NCBI GenBank assembly: GCA_029859145.1
Contig: JAOUDT010000094.1
Location: 1 to 5,361, forward strand
Direction of reading: 5' to 3'
Source of the DNA: Dehalococcoidia bacterium
GTDB lineage: Bacteria; Chloroflexota; Dehalococcoidia; GIF9; AB-539-J10
DNA: 5,361 nucleotides
Shown here piece after piece: positions 1 through 5,361 of this stretch. The notes below the pieces were generated by a model that had not been told where the DNA came from, did not search any database, and worked only from the letters and a program-made list of their open reading frames with translations. The position numbers and the translations under genes were made by a program. Position 1 is the first letter of the stretch. Each line of letters opens with the position of its first letter.

Positions 1-1767
1 CCCCCCGGCATATTAAGCGACTCCAGCAGCTATTGTTGGCATGTCCAGTACCAGGGCAACCTCGGCGCCTGGTCTGAGTATTCCAGTGAAACATGTTTTT
101 ATACCAGCCCTGTAGCCACAGCATCCTCCAACTCTCCTGTTTGCCACAAAACCGCTATCCAGCTTTTCGGCGGCCCGGATGGCATGGATTCCTATCATTG
201 GGTGGGCCCGCTTGGGAGCGGTTTCGACGAGTATGGACAGAATCAAGTCATTCTACCGGACGAGAGTGGGAATCTGACGCCCGGGCTGGCAGGCAACTAC
301 ACCCTGACTGTGACTGATGACACTGGTTGTAGCGACAGCGTTACCATCACTGTCGATATGAACTTGGAGTGCGAGTGCCCACCTGCTCAGCCAGTCAACC
401 TGTCACCGGGTAATGAGTCGTGTGTGCAGTTGCCGGCGCAACTGGTATGCTCGGAATTCGTGGCCGCAGAGGAACCCGAAGGAGTTCCGGAAGACTGGCT
501 AGCGGTAACGGAATGGCAGGTAAGGGAATTGGGGCAAGACTATGCCACCCCTGTGTACAACTTGGTGACTGGTAACGTGACAAATATTACCGTTCCTTTA
601 GGAACCCTAGGCCCGGGCACAACATATTACTGGCACGTGAGGCATCAGGACAACGAAGGGCACTGGTCCATATACTCCAATGAAACATGTTTTTACACCA
701 ATCCTGTAGCCACGGCATCTTCAGATTCTCCGGTCTGTGAGGGAGGGACGATACAGTTGACAGGTGGCCCCAGTGGCATGAGCGCTTATAGCTGGGTAGG
801 GCTTGACGGGTTTACCAGCCATGCTCAGAGTGTGAGCAGGCCCAATGCTGCGCTGTCAATGGCCGGGGCTTACACCCTTACTGTGACCGATGTGAACGGG
901 TGTAGTAGCATTGCCACTGCCAATGTTGCGGTGAACGCCAAATCTGCAGCTACGGCATCTTCTAACTCGCCTCTTTCTGTGGGAGAGACAATACAACTGT
1001 CTGGCGGACCCGGTGGTATGGATTCCTACTCTTGGACAGGGCCGCTGGGCTTCAGCAGCAGCTCGCAGAACCCAGTTATAGACAACGCTACGTTGGACAT
1101 GACTGGCGAGTACGCTTTGACGTTGACCAACGCTAACGGCTGCAGCGACGTGGTATATGCCTATGTGCAGGTCGACATAACTGAGGTGGTGCCGCCATCA
1201 GGGTATCCGACAGTCACGACACTGGCCGCCACCAACACCACCGCCAACTCAACGGTCCTAAATATGTACCATAATCTCGGGAACTTCAGCTCAGGCCAAG
1301 TGCGCTTTGCCTATCGCACTAATTTCTGTATTCCTCAGTGGTCCTATACTTGTGCTGAAACTGTGACGACGAATAATAGTTATGCGGTCCTGCTTACTGG
1401 GCTTCGTCCCGGCACCACTTATATTTACAAAGCCCAGCTCAAGTATGACGACACTGTAATTGAGGGTGCTACACTTCAATTCACCACAGGCGGATCATCG
1501 ATCCAGCCCGGAGGTGGGTGCTTTATTGCCACCGCAGCTTACGGTACTCCCACCGCTAGACAAATCGATGTGTTGCGAGAGTTCAGGGATGCAGTGTTGC
1601 TGAGAAGCACGGTGGGCTCTCAATTTGTCGCCCTGTATTACCGATTCAGCCCTCCCATAGCGAATATCATAGCCGAAAATGAGATCCTGAGGACTCTGGT
1701 CAGGGAGCTCCTTGTTGCCCCCATTGTTCGAGTAGTTGAAGCCACGGGAGCTATGTGGCGGAACTAG
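1..1767 (+). CDS. 5'-partial secreted repeat protein with PKD/Fn3-like modules and C-terminal CFI-box domain
   Basis: The frame is open from base 1 to the TAG at 1765-1767, giving 588 visible residues; the real start and any signal peptide are off the left edge, and the first in-frame ATG (184) lies inside a domain. Order by visible residue: end of an Fn3-like unit (1-36, with YCWHVQYQ...ETCFYT); PKD-like unit B1 (37-119); linker plus a full Fn3-like unit (about 125-234, TYYWHVRHQD...ETCFYT); PKD-like units B2 (235-311) and B3 (316-391), each with a SYxWxGPLGF-type core and a YTLTVTDxNGCS-type end; a different Fn3-like domain (about 398-497, LTGLRPGTTYIYKAQL); then GGGCFIATAAYG at about 504-515 and a conserved helical tail to 588. 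The CFIATAAYG tail matches the CFI-box C-terminal domain known from secreted proteins of several phyla; its exact role is not settled and sorting or anchoring is inference. The repeats suggest an extracellular or surface adhesive/structural protein. No catalytic domain is visible. Confidence 0.85.
   Translation, partial: PPGILSDSSSYCWHVQYQGNLGAWSEYSSETCFYTSPVATASSNSPVCHKTAIQLFGGPDGMDSYHWVGPLGSGFDEYGQNQVILPDESGNLTPGLAGNYTLTVTDDTGCSDSVTITVDMNLECECPPAQPVNLSPGNESCVQLPAQLVCSEFVAAEEPEGVPEDWLAVTEWQVRELGQDYATPVYNLVTGNVTNITVPLGTLGPGTTYYWHVRHQDNEGHWSIYSNETCFYTNPVATASSDSPVCEGGTIQLTGGPSGMSAYSWVGLDGFTSHAQSVSRPNAALSMAGAYTLTVTDVNGCSSIATANVAVNAKSAATASSNSPLSVGETIQLSGGPGGMDSYSWTGPLGFSSSSQNPVIDNATLDMTGEYALTLTNANGCSDVVYAYVQVDITEVVPPSGYPTVTTLAATNTTANSTVLNMYHNLGNFSSGQVRFAYRTNFCIPQWSYTCAETVTTNNSYAVLLTGLRPGTTYIYKAQLKYDDTVIEGATLQFTTGGSSIQPGGGCFIATAAYGTPTARQIDVLREFRDAVLLRSTVGSQFVALYYRFSPPIANIIAENEILRTLVRELLVAPIVRVVEATGAMWRN
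109..357 (+). repeat. PKD-like module B1 of the surface protein
   Basis: First of three homologous modules encoded within the surface protein. It starts at PVATASSNSPVC and ends after a DDTGCSDSVTITV strand. The DNA around its start (88-101, GAAACATGTTTTTA) is repeated exactly at 682-695, so the Fn3-like plus PKD-like unit repeats with a period of 594 bp (198 codons). It has Cys near both ends, which could pair. Confidence 0.75.
703..933 (+). repeat. PKD-like module B2 of the surface protein
   Basis: Second copy, following an Fn3-like unit as B1 does. It keeps the SPVC start, the AYSWVGLDGF core and the YTLTVTDVNGCS end. It is followed directly by B3 with a period of about 240 bp (80 codons), so B2 and B3 are tandem while B1 and B2 are separated by the Fn3-like unit. 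Confidence 0.75.
946..1173 (+). repeat. PKD-like module B3 of the surface protein
   Basis: Third copy, in tandem with B2. The core (MDSYSWTGPLGF) is closer to B1 (MDSYHWVGPLGS) than to B2, which suggests shuffling among units. The first Cys of the module is replaced (SPLSVGE instead of SPVCxG) while the late NGCSD Cys remains, so a disulfide proposed for B1 and B2 could not form here. Confidence 0.72.
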
Positions 1768-1807
1768 GGTAGAGCTAGCTAAAAAGGCTCAGAACGGCAA
1801 GAAGCTT

Positions 1808-1849
1808 GGGCGGGGCTTGTCCCCGCCCTTAGAATTTGTTTACTTTTTA
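1808..1849. terminator. Hairpin between convergent genes, likely rho-independent terminator
   Basis: A perfect 8-bp GC stem GGGCGGGG (1808-1815) and CCCCGCCC (1821-1828) closes a 5-nt loop. On + it lies 40 nt after the stop of the surface protein gene and is followed by a T-rich run up to 1848, as expected of an intrinsic terminator for that gene. On - it lies 11 nt after the symporter stop but is followed by AAGCTTCTT, a weaker U-tract, so termination in that direction is less certain. Confidence 0.7.
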
Positions 1850-3234
1850 CGTCGTATGGACGACTTCTTTAGATCGAGAAAGCTCACTCCAAAAAGGAGA
1901 ACGGCACTCGCACCAAAACCTATGAGGCCAAGGTCTTCTTTAAGGGGAATTTCAAGGCCAGGTATCTTGCCCATCAAACCTATTATGCCACCACCTATGA
2001 GAGCAGCCAGGGCGCCGTGCGGTGTCACCTTTAATTTCTGTTTGTAGAACCCGGCAATTACGGGAACAACCAGGCCACAGGTGAAGATAGTATAGGCGAA
2101 CATGAGGGACGAATAGACCTGTTTCGAGGCTAGGGCTAAACCCAGCGCTACAATGGCCAGCGCAACCAGGCTCAAGCGAGTTAGCAAAATGGTCCGTCGT
2201 TCGCTCAAAGGAGCAAACCGTTTGAAAATCTCCTGCGTGAGGATAATGCTCTGGCTGAGGAGACACGTATCCGCTGACGACATAAGTGCGGCAATTACGG
2301 CAGCAAGGATGAATCCACCTAGCCAAGGAGAAAGAACGCCGCTTACCACCTGAGGGAAGGCTTGGGCAGAGGCAATTTGAGGATACAGGACTTTGGCCCC
2401 CATTCCTATTAGAGCAATAGCAAAAGCCAGGGGGACAAAAAAGAATGCTGCCAAAATGGCTGATTGCTGAGCCGTTTTTTCTCCTTTGGCACAGAAAAGT
2501 CGAGAGTACATATCAGGTCCCACCACGTAGGTCGCTCCGACGAGAATCAAAAGAGACAAAAGCGTCTTTCCATCGAATTTGGGACTTAGCGGAAAGAAGA
2601 AGTATTCAGAAGGTAGAGAAGCCCTCAACTCGCTGAATCCGCCCACTCGAGAGAAAACCACTGCTAGGGCGGCAAAAATCCCTATAAACACTATTACTGC
2701 CTGGAGAAGGTCAGTGCGAATAACTGAAAATTGTCCACCCAGGATGGTGTAAATTACCACAACCAGAGTGAAGACGACCATCCAGAAGGTGGCAGAGCCC
2801 ATTCCCAGAACGGACAGGAAGCTCCCGGCAGCGACGATTTGCCCGGCAACCACTCCTACCCAGGCAACGACGATGAGGATGGAAGCTGCCAGACTCACAC
2901 GCCGGTCATACTGCATGCCCACCAGCTCCGGGAGGGTATAAAGCGCGGCGCCCCTTACTTTTCTGGCGAAAAAAACCCCTAGAATCACAAGGCCGACGGA
3001 GCCAACAAGAAGCCACCAGACGCCTGGCAAACCTAGCCCAAATCCCAGTTCAGATGTCACTACAAGTGCTGAACCTCCTATAGCGGTGGCGACAAGCGAG
3101 CCCGTGATGAAGGGCAAGCTCATTCGACGCTGGGCAACGAAGAAGCCGTTTTGACCCACTACTTTTTTCCTCGCCCCCAGCCCTATGACTATCATCGCCA
3201 GACAATAAACGACAACTATGACAAGTTGAATCAT
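1840..3234 (-). CDS. Sodium:solute symporter family (SSS/PutP-like) transporter
   Basis: A 464-residue membrane protein with about 13 predicted hydrophobic segments, the usual size and topology of the SSS family (COG0591: proline, pantothenate, sugar and, in animals, multivitamin carriers). Family landmarks are visible: the GGQFSVIRTDLLQ stretch at about 166-178 fits the classic SSS signature (GG...V..TD..Q), and AALMSSADTCLLSQS at about 315-329 corresponds to the segment carrying Na2-site Ser residues. The basic C-terminus (KKSSIRRKK) is probably cytoplasmic. The ATG is supported by a GAGGGA Shine-Dalgarno 5 nt upstream, and the gene starts 1 nt after the birA stop, so the two are almost surely cotranscribed and perhaps translationally coupled. 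Substrate cannot be read from the sequence. The birA linkage suggests biotin or a related vitamin, but this is inference; amino acids, pantothenate or organic acids remain possible. Confidence 0.92.
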   Translation of the reverse strand: MIQLVIVVVYCLAMIVIGLGARKKVVGQNGFFVAQRRMSLPFITGSLVATAIGGSALVVTSELGFGLGLPGVWWLLVGSVGLVILGVFFARKVRGAALYTLPELVGMQYDRRVSLAASILIVVAWVGVVAGQIVAAGSFLSVLGMGSATFWMVVFTLVVVIYTILGGQFSVIRTDLLQAVIVFIGIFAALAVVFSRVGGFSELRASLPSEYFFFPLSPKFDGKTLLSLLILVGATYVVGPDMYSRLFCAKGEKTAQQSAILAAFFFVPLAFAIALIGMGAKVLYPQIASAQAFPQVVSGVLSPWLGGFILAAVIAALMSSADTCLLSQSIILTQEIFKRFAPLSERRTILLTRLSLVALAIVALGLALASKQVYSSLMFAYTIFTCGLVVPVIAGFYKQKLKVTPHGALAALIGGGIIGLMGKIPGLEIPLKEDLGLIGFGASAVLLFGVSFLDLKKSSIRRKK

Positions 3235-3235
3235 A

Positions 3236-4162
3236 TTATTCCCTCAAATGGATGCAATCGCCGACAAAAACGCTTCTCAAAGACCCATTTTTGCCTTTCA
3301 ATATGAGCGCTCCGGTGACATCAATGTCTATAGCCTGTCCTATCACCTCCTCCCCCAGACTCATTACTCTGACTTCCTTGTTGAGCGTTGCAGATAGCCT
3401 CTTCCATTCCTTGAGCAAATCTGCTTTCATCAGCAAAGGCTGGCGTCGCTCTATTTCCGTTATTAATAAGCATAGAAATTCTTTCCTACGGATTTTCCTT
3501 CCTAACGCGTCTTTTAGGGAGGTCGCCATTTTTTCGAAGCGGGCAACAGAGTTGTTGGCGTTTACACCTATCCCGACGTTGACGAAGTTTACAGCATCCA
3601 TTTCGGCATCCATCTCCGCCAGTATGCCGCACACTTTCCTTCCTGCAATCAAGACGTCATTGGGCCATTTTAGCTCGGCCTTCAACCCGAATGCCTTTCT
3701 GATTGTAGCTGCCACGGCAATAGCGGCCATCAAGTTTACCCGGGGAGCATATACAGGACTCATCTTGGGGCGCAAAATGATTGTGAAGTAAATCCCTCCT
3801 TGCGATGACAACCATTCTCGACTCAATCTTCCCCGCCCGCGGGTTTGGACTTCAGCAATTACAAGTGTTCCTTCTCTTGCTCCCTTTTTCGCTAGCTCTC
3901 TTGCTGCATCCATGGTTGAGCCAATCTGTGAAAAATAGTGAATTCTTTGTTCTAGATCAGGGAATTCATAGGGAAGCAACAAATCCGGAGAAGATACCAG
4001 TCTGTATCCTCTGGGCGATGCCTCTATTACATAGCCATCTTTCTTCAGGCTGCGCATATGTTTCCAGATAGAAACTCTGGACGTGCCAAGCTGCTCAGAA
4101 AGTGTCTGGCCAGAAAGATAACCGCGACACACTCGAAGAGCGTTTAGTATCTGTCCCTTCAC
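3236..4162 (-). CDS. birA: Bifunctional biotin-[acetyl-CoA-carboxylase] ligase / biotin operon repressor
   Basis: Activates biotin with ATP to biotinyl-AMP and attaches it to a Lys of biotin carboxyl carrier proteins; group II members also act as biotin-sensing repressors. From the GTG start it has 308 residues, close to the family's usual 320 or so. Residues 1-58 are a winged helix-turn-helix (LSEQLGTSRVSIWKHMRSLKKDG...RGYRLV). The catalytic core shows GSTMDAAREL (81-90), the biotinyl-AMP loop QTRGRGRLSREW (106-117), KWPNDV (165-170), RKVCGIL with the expected catalytic Lys (about 176) and VNVGIGVNAN. The C-terminal 45 residues form the usual small beta domain. I chose GTG (4160-4162) over the ATG at 4247-4249 because the promoter and an AAGGG Shine-Dalgarno (4171-4175, 8 nt spacing) lie just upstream, and homology begins at VKGQIL. 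The ATG start would place the start codon upstream of that promoter. It is first in an operon with the symporter. No key motif is missing. Confidence 0.93.
   Translation of the reverse strand: MKGQILNALRVCRGYLSGQTLSEQLGTSRVSIWKHMRSLKKDGYVIEASPRGYRLVSSPDLLLPYEFPDLEQRIHYFSQIGSTMDAARELAKKGAREGTLVIAEVQTRGRGRLSREWLSSQGGIYFTIILRPKMSPVYAPRVNLMAAIAVAATIRKAFGLKAELKWPNDVLIAGRKVCGILAEMDAEMDAVNFVNVGIGVNANNSVARFEKMATSLKDALGRKIRRKEFLCLLITEIERRQPLLMKADLLKEWKRLSATLNKEVRVMSLGEEVIGQAIDIDVTGALILKGKNGSLRSVFVGDCIHLRE
3240..3245 (-). promoter_or_regulatory. Shine-Dalgarno site of the symporter gene
   Basis: GAGGGA on the minus strand, 5 nt before the ATG at 3234. It lies within the last codons of birA, which supports the chosen start and fits coupled translation across the 1-nt junction. 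Confidence 0.75.
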
Positions 4163-4195
4163 TTCGTTAACCCTTGCCTTTCGGATGTTAACCAA
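4163..4195. promoter_or_regulatory. Putative BirA operator overlapping the birA promoter and leader
   Basis: On + the sequence reads TTCGTTAAC (4163-4171), 15 nt, GTTAACCAA (4187-4195): an inverted repeat with 8 of 9 positions paired. Known BirA operators are inverted repeats of TTGTAAAC- or TTGTTAAC-like half-sites separated by about 14-16 nt, so sequence and spacing both fit, apart from one extra base (TT[C/G]GTTAAC). It covers the -10, the predicted start point and the Shine-Dalgarno region of birA, where a bound repressor would block transcription. Since the encoded BirA carries a DNA-binding domain, autoregulation is the likely meaning. Not experimentally known. Confidence 0.6.
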
Positions 4196-4213
4196 TGCAC
4201 TGATCTTTGTCAA
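4185..4213 (-). promoter_or_regulatory. Sigma-70-type promoter of the birA-symporter operon
   Basis: TTGACA (4208-4213 read on the minus strand), 17-nt spacer, TAACAT (4185-4190). The -35 is a full consensus match and the -10 has 4 of 6. The expected start point near 4178 gives a leader of about 16 nt that contains the AAGGG Shine-Dalgarno before the GTG at 4162. Confidence 0.6.
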
Positions 4214-4230
4214 TCGTCCCATCGGTTGAC
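4209..4230. promoter_or_regulatory. Dyad between the two divergent -35 boxes
   Basis: GTCAATCG (4209-4216), 6 nt, CGGTTGAC (4223-4230): an inverted repeat with 7 of 8 positions paired. Five positions of each arm come from back-to-back TTGAC boxes and would be symmetric anyway; the symmetry extends three bases further inward with one mismatch. It may be a regulator site acting on both promoters, or simply the by-product of two -35 boxes. Confidence 0.3.
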
Positions 4231-4254
4231 TAATTCCACGACTTTGCATATGAT
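4226..4254 (+). promoter_or_regulatory. Sigma-70-type promoter of the MBL-fold gene
   Basis: TTGACT (4226-4231), 17-nt spacer, TATGAT (4249-4254): 5 of 6 matches in each box with ideal spacing. The start point should be near 4261, leaving a leader of about 85 nt before the ATG at 4346. It is back to back with the birA promoter, with 12 bp between the -35 boxes. Confidence 0.6.
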
Positions 4255-4290
4255 TACCTATGCGGCGTTACACATGGTTTCGTGTCAAAG

Positions 4291-4308
4291 TCTCTCTAGA
4301 CCGAGAGA
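4291..4308 (+). other. Small inverted repeat in the MBL gene leader
   Basis: TCTCTC (4291-4296), 6-nt loop, GAGAGA (4303-4308) in the predicted 5' untranslated region, about 37 nt before the ATG. The stem has 6 bp and alternative registers, so it is only moderately stable. There is no T-run after it, so it is not a terminator. A leader regulatory role or an operator are both possible; chance is also possible. Confidence 0.3.
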
Positions 4309-4345
4309 GCCTGCATTAAGAAAGAAGAGCTACTCGTTAGACGCG

Positions 4346-4981
4346 ATGGACATTACCTGGCTAGGGCATTCCTGTTTTCTGATTAGAGGGAAAGAAAAGG
4401 CCATCATAACAGACCCATGTCATCCTGACCTGGGCTATCGTCTGGGCAACCCTGAGGCAGACATTGTGACACTGAGCCATTTCCATCGCGGACATTGCTA
4501 CGTCGAAGGTGTTGCCAATGACCCTAGACAAATCAGAAGCCCTGGAGAATATGAAATAGGTGGGACTTTCATCACAGGAATCGCGTCGTTCCACGACAAC
4601 AAAAAAGGGGAGGTTAGAGGCAAGAATACCATTTATGTTTTTGAGATGGATGGTATGACTTTATGTCATTTGGGTGACTTGGGGCACCCTCTGGACTCGC
4701 ATCTGATAGAGGAAATAGGAGATATAGGCATACTCTTCCTGCCCGTCGGCGAAGCGTCTGCCATACCAATTGATACGGCTATGGAAATAATAAGGCAATT
4801 GGAGCCCTCTGTTGTCATCCCTATGCACTATAAAACAGAGGTGTTTGCCGGCAATCTCAGTCCTGTGGACAAGTTTCTGGATACAATGAGGATCAAAGAG
4901 TTGGAAGCAAAGCCCAAGCTCTCAATTACCTCGTCGTCGCTGCCCAGCAGCACGCAAACCATAGTTCTGAGCCACGCCTGA
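4346..4981 (+). CDS. MBL-fold metal-dependent hydrolase (COG2220/UlaG-like)
   Basis: A 211-residue cytoplasmic protein of the metallo-beta-lactamase fold, of the branch containing L-ascorbate-6-phosphate lactonase UlaG and many uncharacterised hydrolases. It starts with MDITWLGHSCFLI, the typical first strand of this group, which is why I use the ATG at 4346. The frame extends upstream, but only through the promoter and leader, and earlier ATGs (4250, 4274) have no better ribosome site. Motifs: LSHFHRGH at about residues 45-52 in place of HxHxDH, SPGEYEIGGTFITGI, SFHD, CHLGDLGH with a conserved Asp ligand, and IPMHYKTE near residue 165 with the last His ligand. The Asp of the HxHxDH motif is Gly here (codon GGA), so binding of the second metal may be changed. 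No clear Shine-Dalgarno is seen next to the ATG; the nearest purine run (4318-4329) is 16 nt away. Substrate unknown; no sugar-lactone pathway genes are nearby. Confidence 0.88.
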   Translation: MDITWLGHSCFLIRGKEKAIITDPCHPDLGYRLGNPEADIVTLSHFHRGHCYVEGVANDPRQIRSPGEYEIGGTFITGIASFHDNKKGEVRGKNTIYVFEMDGMTLCHLGDLGHPLDSHLIEEIGDIGILFLPVGEASAIPIDTAMEIIRQLEPSVVIPMHYKTEVFAGNLSPVDKFLDTMRIKELEAKPKLSITSSSLPSSTQTIVLSHA

Positions 4982-5116
4982 ACTCAGATGTGGAGCGCTG
5001 GGCGGTTTTACAGTTTAGCAGTTCTACAGTTTGGCGTCTCTGCCAGCAATGCTCGGATGCAGAATCTCGATCAGCGTTAGAATCTCGCGGCACAAGCGGG
5101 TAGCCGGGTGATAGTT
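4982..5116. other. Intergenic region between convergent genes with short direct repeats and an open fragment
   Basis: Two pairs of direct repeats are visible: TACAGTTT at 5009-5016 and 5025-5032 (period 16), and AGAATCTCG at 5061-5069 and 5079-5087 (period 18). On the minus strand, in the same frame and directly after the GYD stop, 30 codons (5027-5116) stay open until a TAG at 5024-5026, and the translation looks protein-like (HPATRLCREILTLIEIL then HPSIAGRDAKL). There is no start codon of its own with a ribosome site. It may be the eroded tail of a lost gene or chance. I see no convincing terminator hairpin for either flanking gene. Confidence 0.4.
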
Positions 5117-5361
5117 CTACTTCTTGAGACTGCCAATGAAAGCATCAATGTCCATGGCAGCTAGGGTCATGGTTTGAAGTGTGCCCCTTGAGCCCAGAGC
5201 TATTGCCACTCTAGACACTGCCTCGTTATTGGGGGCTTCTACAATGTTGACGAAATCATACGGTCCGAGCACAGCATACTGAGCCACAACCTTCGCCCCC
5301 ATTGCTTCGACTTCTTTGTTGACCTCTTTGATCCTTCCCGGATTCTCGGTGATAGTCTTTC
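5117..5361 (-). CDS. 5'-partial GYD-domain protein
   Basis: Read on the minus strand the frame is open from the right edge to the TAG at 5117-5119, giving 81 visible residues. The ATG at 5302 is not the real start: the upstream in-frame residues (KTITENPGRIKEVNKEVEA) continue the family's usual N-terminal helix, so perhaps 15-20 residues are missing. The remainder (GAKVVAQYAVLGPYDFVNIVEAP, then a variable helix, LGSRGTLQTMTLAAM and a short C-terminal helix) is a close fit to the GYD family (Pfam GYD, the name taken from a G-x-YD motif, here GPYD). These are small ferredoxin-like alpha/beta proteins of about 95-100 residues, found in bacteria and archaea, without an established biochemical role. 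It converges on the MBL gene; its own promoter lies outside the window. Confidence 0.88.
   Translation of the reverse strand, partial: KTITENPGRIKEVNKEVEAMGAKVVAQYAVLGPYDFVNIVEAPNNEAVSRVAIALGSRGTLQTMTLAAMDIDAFIGSLKK

Noticed and set aside
1736..2047. 103-residue + frame across the convergent junction
   Set aside because: It runs through the terminator hairpin and antisense to the symporter 3' end; composition is shadow-like (many Arg and Pro).
2153..2982. Several short + frames and a 124-residue minus frame within the symporter gene
   Set aside because: All overlap the well-supported symporter in other frames and show no recognisable motif or ribosome site.
3252..3791. 179-residue open frame on + inside birA
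   Set aside because: It is antisense to the strongly supported birA gene and is rich in Ser/Ala/Thr/Ile/Phe without any domain; typical shadow frame.
4160..4249. Longer BirA starting at the ATG at 4247-4249 (29 extra residues)
   Set aside because: The extension covers a good minus-strand promoter and the operator-like repeat, has no family similarity I recognise, and a GTG with AAGGG at 8 nt spacing sits where the BirA homology begins.
4226..4345. MBL protein extended 40 residues upstream from a TTG at 4226
   Set aside because: That TTG is the -35 box of the MBL promoter, and homology with the family begins at MDITWLGHSC.
4184..4345. Riboswitch or tRNA in the divergent intergenic region
   Set aside because: No conserved riboswitch core or cloverleaf could be drawn; promoters and inverted repeats account for most of the region.
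5009..5087. Direct repeats as a CRISPR array or mobile-element end
   Set aside because: Units are only 8-9 nt, two copies of each, with different sequences and periods, no spacers and no transposase nearby.

Overview
The window holds five protein-coding genes, two of them cut by the window edges. In order: the 3' end of a large secreted repeat protein on + (1-1767); a birA-to-symporter operon on - (4162 down to 1840); a divergent metallo-beta-lactamase-fold (MBL) hydrolase on + (4346-4981); and a GYD-domain protein on - that runs off the right edge (5117-5361). The sequence looks bacterial: sigma-70-like promoters, Shine-Dalgarno sites, tight operon packing and about 50% GC. The mix of a CFI-box C-terminal domain on a PKD/Fn3-type repeat protein, a COG2220-type MBL protein and a small GYD protein suggests an uncultured sediment or groundwater lineage, perhaps Chloroflexota/Dehalococcoidia. 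That assignment is inference from gene content and no marker gene is present to settle it.

Left region (1-1850): the reading frame is open from base 1, so the start, signal peptide and any N-terminal domain of the surface protein lie outside. The visible part has alternating Fn3-like and PKD-like modules, with recent duplication visible at the DNA level, then a final Fn3-like domain and a C-terminal CFI-box. It converges on the symporter gene, and a strong GC-rich hairpin lies between the two stop codons.

Central region (1840-4345): a biotin-protein ligase/repressor (BirA, with N-terminal helix-turn-helix) is followed after 1 nt by a sodium:solute symporter family transporter. I move the birA start from the longest-ORF ATG (4249) to a GTG at 4162. 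A promoter (TTGACA-17-TAACAT) and a Shine-Dalgarno site lie just upstream of that GTG. A 33-bp inverted repeat built on GTTAAC half-sites covers the -10, the expected transcription start and the Shine-Dalgarno site. Its layout matches known BirA operators. The simplest reading is an autoregulated birA operon whose second gene is a Na+-coupled transporter, making that transporter a candidate uptake system for biotin or a related vitamin. This is the most interesting hypothesis in the window.

Right region (4200-5361): a second good promoter (TTGACT-17-TATGAT) points the other way and drives the MBL gene. The two -35 boxes are 12 bp apart and form the arms of a near-perfect dyad. The MBL protein has a Gly in place of the Asp of the HxHxDH metal motif. 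The 135 bp between the MBL gene and the GYD gene hold short direct repeats and a 30-codon open stretch directly after the GYD stop, but no convincing terminator.
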